Origin: Carallia brachiata
Taxonomy: Eukaryota > Streptophyta > Magnoliopsida > Malpighiales > Rhizophoraceae
NCBI GenBank assembly: GCA_021464245.1
Contig: JADCRB010000106.1
Coordinates: 1,086,138-1,150,137 of the forward strand
DNA: 64,000 bases
Direction: 5' to 3'
Shown: positions 21,061 to 32,153 of the stretch, in pieces
How the letters are laid out: each line of letters starts with the position of its first letter
How positions within the stretch are numbered: the stretch's first letter is position 1
Notes under the pieces: model-generated
Seen by the model: only the letters and a program-made list of their open reading frames with translations
What the model was told of the DNA's origin: nothing
Databases searched by the model: none
Position numbers and translations under genes: made by a program

Positions 21061-21655
21061 GATGACAAAACCTTTAAATAGATGCTCCCCCTTAATGTAA
21101 GCTTCCTCAAGAAATGCTCTTTCTTGATGACTCTCTCTTAATTTTCTCCCCCTTTTTGTCATCAATAAAAATGGTTGAAACTAAAAATGTGAATGCTAAC
21201 TAGGTTAAGAGATTGAGACTCCCCCTTAATGTATGCCTGTATCACAAGTTCACATTTACAATTAGGCATATCAGTTATCATAACTTTGAAATGTAGGTCT
21301 TGTAGAGTTCAAATACAATCATTAAATTAGAGTAAAGAGTGGATTATGTGAACTTAGAAAATAATGCCTCAATTCCAAAAACGTTTCACTAGAACAAAAA
21401 TAGAGTGTATTATGTGCAATGCTCATAGAAAATGGTTTTCAATGCATTTGCTTCATTAATTTGAAGTAATTTCATTGAAAGTTTGGCCACTTTGTTATGC
21501 CATAAAATGGCAAGACAAACACAAACATTCATGCAAGATTAAGCAAATGAAGACATTCAAGAATATGCTAATGCATGGGGTGTGACATGCTTAATTCTCT
21601 TCTTAGATTACAAAATTGATCTATCAAGAGGTCTTGGAACAAGAGTCCATACTTG
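21061..21655. other. Copia 3' non-coding region
   Basis: This is AT-rich sequence with CTCCCCCTTTTTGTCATCA near 21,140 and a repeated CCCCCTTAATGTA motif (21,088 and 21,223), features common next to the 3' LTR of SIRE-type elements. No coding region is seen. The end is drawn where the sequence changes character; it is approximate. Confidence 0.55.
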
Positions 21656-22107
21656 GCTTCATTCAAAATTGGGTCACTATGTTGCCAAAAATTCAATGTG
21701 GGTCACTACTTTCAAAAATAGTTCATGAATAGGTCAAAAAATGTTACCGTAGTCAATTGCTTACGTGGATGTCCAACTCAACAGTCAATTGCTTACATGG
21801 AAGCTGACATGGCATGCCTAGTCAGAAAGGTTGCTGATATGGCACACAGTCAGAAAAGTCGCGAACAGTCAGACGGAAGTAGCTAATAGTTACGTGAAAG
21901 TGGAGGACAGCTGGCCAATTATTACCGAGACAATCAAGTGTAATTTTCAGATCGTCAGGCATAAAGTGAGGATTGAAGGAGATATGCATATCTCAATTTA
22001 TCACTTTTTGTGTCCAGAGTTTCATCTTTTAGATTAACCATCTTTCATCTTTCATCTTTGTTGTTTCCAAAGTTTCATCTTTCATCTTTTAGATTAACCA
22101 TCAGAAC
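21656..22107 (+). other. Putative upstream region of the captured homeobox gene
   Basis: This non-coding stretch contains two pairs of direct repeats: CAATTGCTTACGTGGA / CAATTGCTTACATGGA (21,753 and 21,786) and TTTCATCTTTTAGATTAACC (22,020 and 22,077). No TATA motif is convincing. It could be the 5' flank or UTR of the gene starting at 22,108. Confidence 0.4.
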
Positions 22108-22757
22108 ATGGAATTTGGAGACTCATCTAATTCCAGATGGAAACCAGAGCCAGAGCAATTGCAAATCTTAGAAGATGTTTTTTGTGGCATTGAAAAAGCT
22201 TGTCCCACATCAAGATAGCTTGCTCAACTTGCCTCACTGTTGAGACAATATGGTCCAGTTCAGGCAAGTAATATTAGAGTCTGGATCCAGAATCAAAGGC
22301 ACGATATGAGAAGGGCCATAGCGCCTCCTGTTATATATCTCAACAATGTATGTTCAATTATACCAAATGTTACTGGAATCGTTTCTCAAGAAAATCCCAT
22401 CCAGCATCACCCACCACCAGGGATTTCCTCTTTCCCATTTCAGATCTTTGACGTCGGTCAGAGATCAAACTTTGAAATGTTTGATGTGGATCAGAGATCA
22501 AACTTTCAAATCTTTGATGTGGGTCAAAGACCAAACTCCAACGAGTATTTTTACCAAGTAGGGAGCATTATTCCAGTAAGCAGCAGATCGGTCGACCCTT
22601 CTCATGAGGAAGAAAGGGAAACACTCACTCTCTTTCTTATTTATCTAGGCAATGTCAATCAGCGAGGAAATTCTGGTAGCATCAAATTGCTATCCCACCG
22701 AATGATGAGGACTCTGTGGATCTAGAGCTATGCCTTGGGCCTTACATGAGGGACTGA
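22108..22757 (+). pseudogene. WUSCHEL-type homeobox gene captured inside Copia element
   Basis: An ATG at 22,108 opens MEFGDSSNSRWKPEPEQLQ, a WOX homeodomain start. It continues ILEDVF, CPTSR*LAQLASLLRQYGPVQ, then helix 3 NIRVWIQNQRHDMRR, which keeps the W-x-Q-N-x-R pattern of the recognition helix. One in-frame TAG (22,216-22,218) breaks it, a likely CAG-to-TAG change. After the homeodomain the frame stays open to 22,725 and includes three 11-residue repeats (FQIFDVGQRSN type, 22,440-22,540). In another frame, DLELCLGP at 22,719-22,742 is an EAR-like repression motif followed by a stop at 22,755, as in WUS-clade C-termini. It reads opposite to the Copia proteins. Function, if any, would be DNA-binding repression; this copy is broken. 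Confidence 0.75.
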
Positions 22758-22836
22758 CAATGACAAGATAAGAAGACATTTTCTGGTGTGAGAAAATGGA
22801 TATGCAGGGATGTTGGTTTGTCTTGTAGTGCATGAA

Positions 22837-23460
22837 TCATGGTGGGTGTACTGCAATATGAATGCATGTAATAAGTAGTTGGCATTGTTTGCATAAGTGT
22901 GTAAGATAAAAGTTTTGGGCTCTTACCCTAATGGTATTATCTCCTTGTAGAGCGTTCATGTATGTGCTATCAATATCATTGCAAGGGTTGAAAAGCTTCC
23001 TTTCGCTCACCATCTTATTCACATGGATTCTCTTTTGGGCAGCATCACCAAGACTCAATTCAAGCTTGTTTCCTTTCTCAAGAGGACAACTCTGACACTT
23101 CTTCAAGAATCAATCATAACTCTTCCAATATAACTCCAAATCATATTTTGCTTCTTCCATTTGAAAGTAGACTCATAGAGCTTTTCATACATGTATAGAT
23201 CATGGGTTGATTCCTCTCCATCTGGCCACGGTACCTGCTGGAAGCTAACTAATCCTGCTGGCGTGACAGACTGTGTACCCTTCAGTTTGTTGGCAATGTC
23301 TCCTTCTACACATATCCAATTGACGTGATTCTTATCAATTTGAAAACTGGATAGAATTATCTTTCTGTCCATATATATTTCAACAACTGATTCTTTCCCA
23401 ATTTTTCGCAGCAATCTCAGAAAGTGGACTGATTCTATTTGCTTGATAGGTTGAGCACCC
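22837..23460 (-). pseudogene. Unrecognised gene fragment(s) inside Copia element
   Basis: Two adjoining minus-strand frames, 23,414-23,103 and 23,106-22,837, have non-repetitive protein-like composition (VEIYMDRKIILSSFQIDKNH, then CQSCPLEKGNKLELSLGD). They resemble no Copia domain I know. The lower frame ends near ACCATTAGGGTAAGAG, which could be an exon end with a splice donor. I do not recognise the family. It may be host DNA captured with the neighbouring homeobox gene, or a separate capture. Confidence 0.4.
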
Positions 23461-23785
23461 TTTAGTCATTTGGTCGTATCTTGCTGTACAGACCTCCAAA
23501 AAATTCAATTGTAGAAGCGTTCAAAACTAGACATCTTGAGCTTTCTAATCGATATAGCACATTATCTAGTTCATATCCATGTGAGCAAACGAGCCTTTTA
23601 AAGTTGACCATACTGGATAGTACTTACACTGAATGGGACCAATATCAATAGTTGTCTTATGCTAGCATTGCTTCCATTTCAATTGATGTTTATTTGATTA
23701 AATCATTTAACTACACAGTTAAATAAACTTATTAGTAACTCTCAATGTTTAGCAATCATCAAAACCAAAAAAAATGAAACCTTAG
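23461..23785. other. AT-rich segment without recognisable gene, capture boundary
   Basis: I see no coding signal. The stretch near 23,750-23,780 (AGCAATCATCAAAACC) resembles the non-coding style of the Copia 3' region, so the foreign DNA probably ends between 23,700 and 23,790. Confidence 0.4.
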
Positions 23786-24353
23786 GGTCTTAACAAGCAA
23801 ATGCATTACACAACTTATTCTTTTCATACTTAAGCTTTGGTAAACCTCTCACTAAATCAAGTTTAGATGATTTTGAAATCATATTCATTCTAGCATGTCC
23901 AAGCTTTCTATGCCAAATCCAAGGTTCTTCTTCTTTTAAATAAACTATACATATGTCAATTGAAAACAAATCATTTAAAGTAAGCACATACACATTTCCT
24001 TTTCTTTTTCCTACAAATATCAATGCTTTAGTATGGGGATCATATACTTCACAAGTCATGGGTTTGAATAATACCTCAAAACCTTTATCACACAATTGGC
24101 TAATGCTAATTAAGTTGTGCTTTAAACCACTTACCAAAGCAACATCCTCAATAAAACTTGATACATTGTTACCTATAGTGCCAACTCCAATGATTTTTCC
24201 TTTTCCATTGTCTCCAAACGTGACACATCCTCCATCCTTCCTTTTTAGTGTGGAGAAAAATGATGGTTCTCCGGTCATATGCCTTGCACATCCACTATCA
24301 AGGTACCAAATGGCATCTTCTTTAAAATATGTTGCCTTCAAGCACTTTTCCAC
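23786..24353 (-). pseudogene. Copia protease and GAG-pre-integrase, truncated
   Basis: The 187-residue frame carries the protease active site WYLDSGCARHMTG near 24,275-24,314, then a VALVSGLKHNLISISQL stretch typical of the protease C-terminal part. It ends in the GAG-pre-integrase zinc region WHRKLGHARMNMI near 23,880-23,925 and NKLCNAFAC near 23,795. The catalytic integrase core that should follow is missing. In life the protease would mature the Copia polyprotein. The frame upstream to gag is interrupted. Confidence 0.88.
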
Positions 24354-24477
24354 CTACAAAACAAGATGTAGAATATTTTGGTACCCATATCTTTTTGGGT
24401 CCTTCAATGTTACACCAATCATTCTTCTTCATCGAATATTTAACCATCCATACTTGTTTGAATTTATTAGGCTTTTC

Positions 24478-26119
24478 CTAAGCTTTAGAAGATGACAGAT
24501 ACTTGTTGTGATCACTAGGTCTTCTAAGTCTACAATCATGAAATTTGTGTCCTTCTTTATGGCAATAAAAACATGATACAACAATTTTGTTTTCTTTTAT
24601 GGGATTAGTCTTGTTTTTGGTGAGGTAGCCTAAACCGGATTTGTCAAAAATTTTCTTTTGAAAAGATAACATCTCATCTAACTTATTGCTACCTAATATG
24701 AATTTTGAAAAGGACTTTTCTAAATTTGAATTCTTTTCTTTAAGGTCCTCAACTTCTTTTTCCAAAGCATGATGTAAATTGTCTTTGATGTTAGGGGTCT
24801 CTTTAGATATTGCAAGCTCTTGTTTAACAAAATTTTTAACTCACTACAAGTTGATTTATGATCTAATTTAGCATTTTCAAGTTCTTCTTTTAAAAGACTA
24901 TTTTCCAAGACAATTTCATCTTTCTCTAACAAAAGTTTTTCACACGCTTTCTTTTGCTCTTTATATTGTTTATATTTCCTTTTAAATGTGATTAATAACT
25001 CATCAAAAGCTTCTCTAAGTTCTTTGTAAGAGGGAAGATCCATTATCTCATTGTCACTTTTATCGTCATCATCTAGGGCCATGAGTGCCATGTATGATTC
25101 TTGCTCTTTCTCATCTTCATCATCACTTTCACCCCATCCTACAAGAAATGCTTTCTTACCTTTCTTACCTTTCTTTTTCTTGAGATTGGGACAATCTACC
25201 TAGAAGTGGCCAGGTTGACTGCATTCAAAACAAAGAGGCCCTTCTTCCTCTTCACTTTTGTTGGACACTTGTTTCTTGAGCCTCCTTCTTCTTTTGGGAT
25301 ATTTCATCATCTTCTTGAACCTTTTGACAAAGAGAGCAAGTTCTTCATTATCAATGGTTGAATCACTTTCAACATCACTTTCATCATCCTTTTGATGTTT
25401 CAAAGGAATATTGGCTTTAGCTTTGAGTGCTACATTTTTTGAGGATGATTCTACTTGTGGTAATATATTTCTCCTTTTGAGTTTGACCTCATGAGTCATC
25501 AAAGACCCAAGCAACTCTTCCATGGTTAGCTCCTCCACGTTGTGAGTTTCTTCAGTGGCATTAATCTTCATTTCGTACTCCTCATTCATTGAATTCATTA
25601 ATTTCTGCACAAGTTCACCCTTTCCAAGTACTTTGCCAAGATTGGCTAGTCTATTAGCAATAATCATGAGTGTATCATACAACTTTTAACCGATTCATTT
25701 GGTCTCATAGTGAAAAATTCAAATTCTTTCATAAGCATGCCAAGTTTAACTTTCCTAACTTTTAATGTCCCTTCATTTGAGAGACACAATGTATTCCAAA
25801 TTTCCTTAGCATTTTTACAATGTTTGATGGTGTTATATTCACTTCTAGCTATGAACATTTTCAAATTATAATATGCTCTTTCATCTATTTGGCTTTTCTT
25901 ATAGTCCTCTTCATCCCATTTTCCTATTGGTTTTTCTCCCAAGGTTTTCACTCCCTTATCATCAACAACATCTTCCTTAGGCACATATGGTCCCTCTACT
26001 ACACTTAACCAAACTTTTATCCCCTTAGATTTAAGATAACTTTCCATATGGTCTTTATAGTATTGAAAATCACTACCATCAAAGCAAGGTCTCTTGTTTT
26101 CATTGGATGAGGATTCCAT
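24478..26119 (-). pseudogene. Copia gag, long SIRE-type
   Basis: The start is MESSSNENKRPCFDGSDFQY at 26,119. A UBN2-type capsid domain runs to about 25,300 (YYKDHMESYLKSKG, WNTLCLSNEG, KLMNSMNEEYEMKI). A zinc knuckle CFECSQPGHF*VDC lies near 25,200-25,235, with one TAG in place of an expected Gln. An acidic and coiled-coil region (25,130-24,780) follows, then a second knuckle CFYCHKEGHKFHDC near 24,533-24,576. A frameshift joins two parts near 25,670. Length and two knuckles suit the SIRE lineage. Confidence 0.88.
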
Positions 26120-26160
26120 GGGGATCCCTCAAGGATGTTAAGCCTTACAAGTGAGGTTAA

Positions 26161-26172
26161 GCTCTGATACCA
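26161..26172 (-). promoter_or_regulatory. Copia primer-binding site (initiator Met-tRNA)
   Basis: The minus strand reads TGGTATCAGAGC two bases inside the 5' LTR. It is complementary to the 3' end of plant initiator Met-tRNA and is the usual primer site of Copia elements. Confidence 0.9.
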
Positions 26173-26174
26173 AA

Positions 26175-27591
26175 TGTTGCTCTCTTCTGTGAACCCTAAA
26201 AGGGGGGGGGGGATAGGCTTCACAAATAAAAATCCTCAAATAAAACTTTGCAAATGAATGTAAACAAGAGATTGAAAGAAATACAATACCGATTTTTACA
26301 ATGTTCACCAAATGACTACGTCCTTGGTCTTATCAATAATCCCTCTCTTGGAGATTCTTGAGAGTTCAACTATAGGATGCCTTTGCGCGCACCAATCACC
26401 ACCGTACAGTTTACAAGAAGACTCCACAAACACCTTTGCGTCCGCCTTTAAATCGGTTGTTGCACAAGTCCCACTTGCCAACACCACTTTCCCTTTTCTT
26501 TTAGGTTTTCCTTCTTGGAGTTCAACCCTAACTCCTTACAAGATGATTCTCACAAGTCCCACTTGAGAGCTCTCACCTATTCTCACATTGTATTACAATA
26601 CAAATCAAACTTACTAGCTTGAATGCTAGTTTTACAATGAAAGTATTTAGAGCAAAGAAAGCCTTTTTGCCTTAAGAGAGATTGTACAATGCTTGAGTAT
26701 CTTTCTTCACATGTAAAACATCTTCAAGTGACGTTTAAGTAGCTGCAAGATAGGTTAGCAACTTGTTAGAGCCGTTGCCATTGGTTACACATGCATACTT
26801 TGTTGTTTTCCTCTTGATAGCTTTGCATTGATTCCCTTGTCTGACACCTTTTGGTAGAACGGCTATAACTTGGCAGAAACAGCTTGAAAAATTGTGATTC
26901 CTTTTTTGTTATTTGAAGAATTGCATAGATATCTACCCACCAAATTTGACTATTTTTTAATGAGTTTAGTGTCGTAAAATAAATATTGGAATATAGACAT
27001 TAAAGTTCCGTCAGACAGTCTGCACACTTTTAGTAGAACGTTAATATCTTGCAGATGGCTTCAAATTTTTACTTGATTCTTTTTGAATTAATTAATAGTC
27101 GTGTGCTCTTCTAGGCAGCTGTTGTAATTTACTCTATGTGCACTGAAGGTTCCTGACAGCTTGCACCCTCTTGGTATAAAATTCATAAGTTTTTCTCTAG
27201 GGCTCCAAAAAGTGCACGACCAAGCTCATTTGAAACTAGACTTATAGTCCTGCAAAACTATATATATTTTAGGCCCAAAATATATCTCAAGTGAGTGAGT
27301 TTGGTACCTGGAATCTGCCCAATAGATTTGATCTTGTGCTGTCTTTCTAAGATAGCAGCTTAATAAGGCCCAATGTGATCTTTCTCTTCCATGCACGTGT
27401 AAGATGACATATGTATACCTCTTTGGACTTCTTGAACCTGAATTGTATACTTGAAGAACATACAAATGAAATTCACTTGTACTTATGTTAGATTGGTTCA
27501 TAGCTCATTATCAAAACACTCATCATCAAAATATGAATTCACACTTAGTAACAATTTCTTAATGTATGCATGGGCTGTGAATTTTCCAACA
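26175..27591 (-). mobile_element. Copia 5' LTR
   Basis: This LTR is 1,417 bp, TGTTGC...CCAACA, adjacent to the primer site. It has a run of 12 Gs (26,202-26,213) where the 3' LTR has 7, and lacks about 60 bp relative to it. By eye most other positions agree, with scattered differences that imply an insertion of appreciable age. Confidence 0.9.
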
Positions 27592-28560
27592 GTGTACCCA
27601 TGGTGTTTAGGTTTGAGAAGTCATAACCTGCTTTAGCAAATAGTCCATATACATTAGGATCAAATCCTTTGTTTGTTCTTTTCTCTATAAATGAGTCACG
27701 TTCAGTTGCCCTCTTGAGTGGCCTAACAAATCCTTTTAGAGGTTTTAAAGGAAAATCAGGTCAATCTTTTGTATTGGTAGGGTGTTAGTCTCCTTCAAAC
27801 TATTAAGCTCTTTGTCTTCAATTCACTCTTTTATTTTCAATTCACCGTTTCTTTCCTTTTGTTTGAGATCAGCACAATAAGAGAAAGGAGGTTGACTTTC
27901 TTAACACTGCGACTTTGGCACATAGCATAGGATTGGAGTAGAACCCAAAGACGCGGTCTCATGTGAACGAAGTTCAGTAGGCTATCACGGCTTTCGTCTA
28001 TTGGAGTCTGGGAGTGAGCATTGGGAGAGTCTTCGGTAGCTTCAACCTTTTTCAAGTTGCCTCATATGGAGAAAATATTTGAAGGAATGATTTCAAGATT
28101 GTCTGAGTCGGTGTAAAAGATTGTGTCTACTAAATGTGATTCAGCATCATCAAACGGCTTCAAGTTGGCATTAACTTTTTGAATGCCACCCTTGTAGTAC
28201 TTGAACCGTTGATGCAGACTTGAAAGCATGACTCCATTTCCATGAATCCATGGATGACCCAGTAGCATTTTGTATGTGGAACGTGCATCGATCACATGGA
28301 ACTAAGTGCTGGAAGTGAGATCACTGATCGTCAGATCCAAGCGAATCATTCCAATTGCTTTTTATCCTCCTTGGTTGAAGCCATGAATCATTAAGCGGAT
28401 TTTTGATAATTCATCAATGTTGATGCTAAGCTCCTTCCTGGTTGATTTTGGAATGATATTGACAACTGAGTCATCGTTAATAAGGATACGATAAATCTTA
28501 TGCTCTCTTACATATCTTGACACGTAGAGTGGTCAATTGTGGGGCTTGGAACCTAACAAC
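27592..28560 (-). pseudogene. Tat-like protease region, part 2 (right arm)
   Basis: This continues the alignment broken by Copia. DARSTYKMLLGHPWIHGNG lies near 28,230-28,292 and the active-site region LINDDSVVNIIPKST near 28,440-28,490, a degraded form of DDGSAVNI. It is the minus-strand mirror of 3,900-4,800. A frame of 77 residues (28,295-28,062) stays open; the rest has stops. Confidence 0.8.
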
Positions 28561-29685
28561 AGATCCTCATGTGAGAATGAGATAGCAGAGTAGCATGTCA
28601 CATGATTTTGGACCATTTGCTCATCTGTTGAATTGAAATCACTTGAAGGTGGAGATCCTGTTGAGGTATGAAGAGCCTTTCCCACTTGGTTCTGCCAGCC
28701 TTCGGATGATTGCAACACTGAAAGTAGTTGTGGGTTAGCAACAAGGGTTTAAAGAGCTTTAGATACCTTCTATATTGTTGACTTTTTGTTGTCGTATTGC
28801 TTCTCTTTGCAGTTTGTCGCTTCTTCTAATGGACTTAAGAGATTGTGGTTTGGTAGACCGAGGTGATGTCTTCTTGGTGCAAAATGATTTTATTTTGGTT
28901 TTTGAGTTTTATGATCAGTTCCTCCTCAAGATGAAACACTTCTCGGTTGGATGGCTGACTATGCGGTGATAATTGCAGAATTTCAGGTCACTAATATGAT
29001 CCTTCTTATTGGGCCCCCTCGAACTCCGAGAATTCATTCAACTTTGCTTCCAAAAGTTGGTCAAGAATGTCTGGGACGTCGGAGTCAGGAAATGGATATT
29101 TCTTTTGCTCCAATTCTCTCGCAACATCACCTTTTTCCTTTCTTATTGTATTGGTCAATTTGTTGGCTCTAGAGGGCTCACTTTTACTTTAGCTCCCACC
29201 TTTATTGGTGAAACATCAACAGCCATCACTTCCTTGCCTTTTCCCAGTTTGCCAGACTTTTTAACTTCCATCCTGCCACTATGCTAGTCTAGTTGGATGG
29301 GAATCGTGCTCCCGGAAGTCTGGATGCTTATCTCTATGTCATGCATGTGAGTTGCCAATTCTTCGAAAGTTCGAGATTTGATGCCTTGAAGGACGTATAA
29401 CAACTCCCTGTGCATCCCTCAAATGCACATTTCTACATTAGATATTTCAATTAGATGGTCTTTGCAATCTAGACAAGGAGGGCGCCATCTGTTTGTGTAT
29501 TCAACTCCGAGCTCTTATTTCCTTTGTTTGGCATTAGTAAGCTCCATCATGTTTACTGTTCTTTAAGTGTTAAAAAATTTGTTGAGAACTATCAATTGAT
29601 TTTGGTTCGAGGTTTACAAACTAGGTGAAGGTGGTATCTTTGAGTGAATGAACGAACTCTTTCACCAAAAGTTCTCTGTAAGTCG
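28561..29685 (-). pseudogene. Tat-like gag remnant (right arm)
   Basis: This is the minus-strand mirror of 2,740-3,860, covering the gag C-terminal half and the zinc-knuckle-like segment near 28,930-28,975. At 29,685 the reading strand flips: minus gag ends at GACTTACAG and plus integrase starts. Compared with the left arm, about 210 bp holding the start of the gag core (left-arm bases 2,523-2,731) are deleted. Confidence 0.78.
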
Positions 29686-30830
29686 TCATCATAAGATAGA
29701 AATTCAATGTCGAGCTTCCTGCTTCATATGTCTTGAAGACACTTTGTATCAAAGGTCTTTTGATGGAGTATTTCACTGTTGTCTAGGCAATGAAGAGGCA
29801 AAAGCTATCAAAGAAGCATATTTTGGCATCTGTAGTAGGCATCAATCAGGATCCAAGTTGCACTTCAAACTCATAAGGATGGGGTACTACTGGCCAACTA
29901 TGGTACGTGATGCATTAGAATTTGCCAAAACTTGTCAAGCTTGTTAGTTTTATGCGAATTACATGCATCAGCCACCAAAGCAGCTGCATCCGACCGTTTC
30001 ATTCAAGCCCTTTGAAGCTTGGGGACTCGATTTAGTAAGGCCTTTGCCAAAGTCATCCTTGGGTTACCTTTACATTCTTGAAGCAATAGATTACTTCTCA
30101 AAATGGATCGAAGCTATTCCACTTAGAGAACTAAAGAAGGAACATGTTGTTAATTTCATCTGAACTCATCTGATCTATCGTTATGGCATTCCTCAGTTCA
30201 TCATCATTAATAATGGTCAGCAGTTCTACAACAATTTGATGGATAAGATCTGAAAAATGTTCAAGTTCAAACAGTACAAATCGTCGATGTATAATGCGTT
30301 GGCTAATGGCTTAGCTGAAGCATTTAACAAGACCTTGTGCAACTTGCTGCGAAAGGTAGTCTCTAAATACAAAAGGGACTGATATGATAGAATTCTTAGG
30401 CATTATTAGCATATCATACAACTTATCGGACTTCAAAGTAGGTAACACCATATGCCTTTGTATGTGGTCGAAGAACTACTGCCATTAGAAACATAGATCC
30501 CATCCCTCTACATGGCTGTCTATGAAGGCCTCACATGGGAGGAAAATGCCTAACTGCATTTGGATGAGTTGAAAGCCCTTGATGAGAAAAGGCTCCAAGC
30601 ACAACAGGAACTTGAGTGCTTCAAAGCCTAATTCACTAATGCATTCAACCACAAAATTCACCCTCGATCATTTCAAGTTAGGGCCACGGCTCCCATCCAA
30701 CCAGACCAACAGAGGGATAGGAGCACCGTCTCAGTGACAAGCTCACTTCTTAGTGGGATAGGGCATACTTGGTTCAAAAAGCTTACATAAACAATGCTTA
30801 CATGCTATCAGACCAAAAAAGTATCTGAAC
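29686..30830 (+). pseudogene. Tat-like integrase remnant (right arm)
   Basis: The zinc region includes RRSFDGVFHCCLGNEEAK and FAKTCQAC (29,755-29,945). The catalytic core has WGLDLVRPLP, FSKWIEAIPL near 30,020-30,125, then YGIPQFIIINNGQQFYN near 30,178-30,235 and NGLAEAFNKTLCNLL near 30,305-30,350. The C-terminal extension LDEKRLQAQQELECFKA near 30,580-30,630 is typical of Tat/Athila integrases. Stops and a mutated second Asp (INNG for TDNG) make it non-functional. It is the reverse-complement partner of 1,380-2,560. Confidence 0.87.
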
Positions 30831-30854
30831 TGACTCAATCAAATCTCTAAAGCA

Positions 30855-31330
30855 TTATTATATGTAGATAAAGAAAAAAAAATTAAAAAATTTCAGAAAA
30901 GAAAAAAAATCCAAAAAGCAAAAAAATCTAAAAAGCAAAAAAAAGAAAAAAAATTTTGAAAAAAGAAAAAATTGAAAGATTCCAAAGAAATCCAAAAAAT
31001 TGAAAATATCAAAAAGAACAAAAAAGGAAAAAAATTTTCTAAGGCTCACGTACATGCTCAAATCCAAAGCCCAAAGTCTAAATCCAAATCCAAAGTCTAA
31101 TCTAAATTCAAAGCCCAAATCCAAATCCAAACCCCAAACTCAAATGCACGGTCCAAACCCAAATCCAAAGCTTAAATCCAAATCCAAATCCCAAAATTCA
31201 AATCTAAATCCAAATTCTAGCCCAAATCTTATATCCAAATTTAGGGGCAAACTCAAACCTGGACTTAAAACCTAAATTCAAAGCTAAACCCAAAACCCAA
31301 ATTCAAAAGTGCAAGTCCAAAAAAAAAAAA
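30855..31330. repeat. A-rich and CCAAATCC-rich tract, copy 3
   Basis: Bases 30,862-31,040 are A-rich with repeated AATCCAAAAAGCAAAA. Bases 31,055-31,310 are repeats of AAATCCAAATCCAAAGCCC. This is the reverse complement of the tract at 846-1,350 and links integrase to the tandem array. Confidence 0.8.
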
Positions 31331-31339
31331 CCACCAAAA

Positions 31340-31665
31340 AAATCCTGATCCTAGACCCTTGCCTCGCATGAGTATCAAAGGCAAAAAGTACAATAACAAA
31401 AGTATACTCATCGCCCGCACCAGTATAAAAGGTAAAACGGCAATAGTAAAGCATGTTTATTACCTGCACAAGTATAAAAAGCGAGATAACAACAACAAAA
31501 CATAATCTGAACCCAGACGAGTATAAAAGGCAAGACGACAATAATAAAAAAAATAGACTCCTAACCCGCAAGAGTATAAAAGGCAAGACGGCAACAACAA
31601 AACAAAACTCTTGGCTCGCATGAGTATAAACTGTGAATGGCCCAAAAAACAAAAAATCATTACAG
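31340..31665 (-). repeat. Short ~53-bp tandem array of Tat-like element, copy 3
   Basis: About six units in the GAGTATAAAAGGC orientation stand between the low-complexity tract and the homeobox fragment. The last two (31,610-31,720) have diverged to a TATAAACTGTGAATGGCCC form that also occurs near copies 1 and 2. Confidence 0.85.
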
Positions 31666-31699
31666 TCCAAAACTCTTGGCCCGCATGAATATAAACTGT

Positions 31700-32153
31700 G
31701 AATGGCCCAAAAAGATAAAAACGATTGAGAGTTTGAGTCTGAATCATTGTACCAGCCTCAACCTTTTACTCATCCTTACTGCATATCAAGTTTTACTCTC
31801 TTTCAGCAAGAAAGATGGAACTAGTTGCAGAATTTTGGGGCTAGGGAAAGTAAAGGTCACCACACATTAGATGGCAACCAAGTCTGCCGCAACTGCAAAT
31901 CTTGGAGGAGCACTTTCGGAACAATGGAGGTACTTGTCCTAAATCATCACAGCTCACCCAACTTACTTCCCGACTATGGCTGTACGGAGCAGTTGAAACA
32001 AAAAATGTGTATTTTTTGTTTCAGAACCGAAGAAGTAAGGAGAGCGCAACATAGAGAGCTGCTGTTTCTGCAGTATAGTTTGTTACTACCACCGCAACTG
32101 TTCCTGAGGTAGATTTTACCAATATTACTTTGTCCCCAACAGCCAACCAATAA
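31700..32153 (+). pseudogene. WOX-type homeobox fragment, copy 3 (best preserved)
   Basis: From 31,869 the frame reads RWQPSLPQLQILEEHF, then CPKSSQLTQLTSRLWLYGAVE and helix 3 TKNVYFLFQNRRSK. This is a full WOX homeodomain with no stop; the helix-3 Trp (WFQN) is Leu. After helix 3 two TAGs follow, and the frame ends at 32,151-32,153 after VDFTNIT, 94 codons from the first Arg, exactly as in copy 1. The alternative frame VRRAQHRELLFLQ is open as well. Upstream sequence has weak, frameshifted similarity (THPYCISSF) among the three copies, so the captured region includes N-terminal coding sequence. It lies downstream of integrase on the same strand, before the LTR. Confidence 0.85.

Larger units (their letters stand above)
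19581..27591 (-). mobile_element. SIRE-like Ty1/Copia retrotransposon, 8,011 bp, non-autonomous
   Basis: The element starts TGTTGG and ends CCAACA, is flanked by the 5-bp duplication GTGTA (19,576-19,580 and 27,592-27,596), has two LTRs, a primer-binding site for initiator Met-tRNA and a polypurine tract, and carries gag and the protease/integrase start on the minus strand. The LTR sequence near its outer edge (GGGGGGGTGAATAGGC), the large gag with coiled-coil character and two zinc knuckles all suggest the SIRE/Maximus lineage. The rest of integrase, RT and RNase H is absent; foreign-looking DNA lies in their place (about 21,656-23,740). It must rely on enzymes in trans, if it moved in this state. 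Confidence 0.92.

Noticed and set aside
31055..31310. Interstitial telomere-like repeats
   Set aside because: The unit is CCAAAT/CCAAAG, not CCCTAAA, and it is a fixed part of the element's 3' region.
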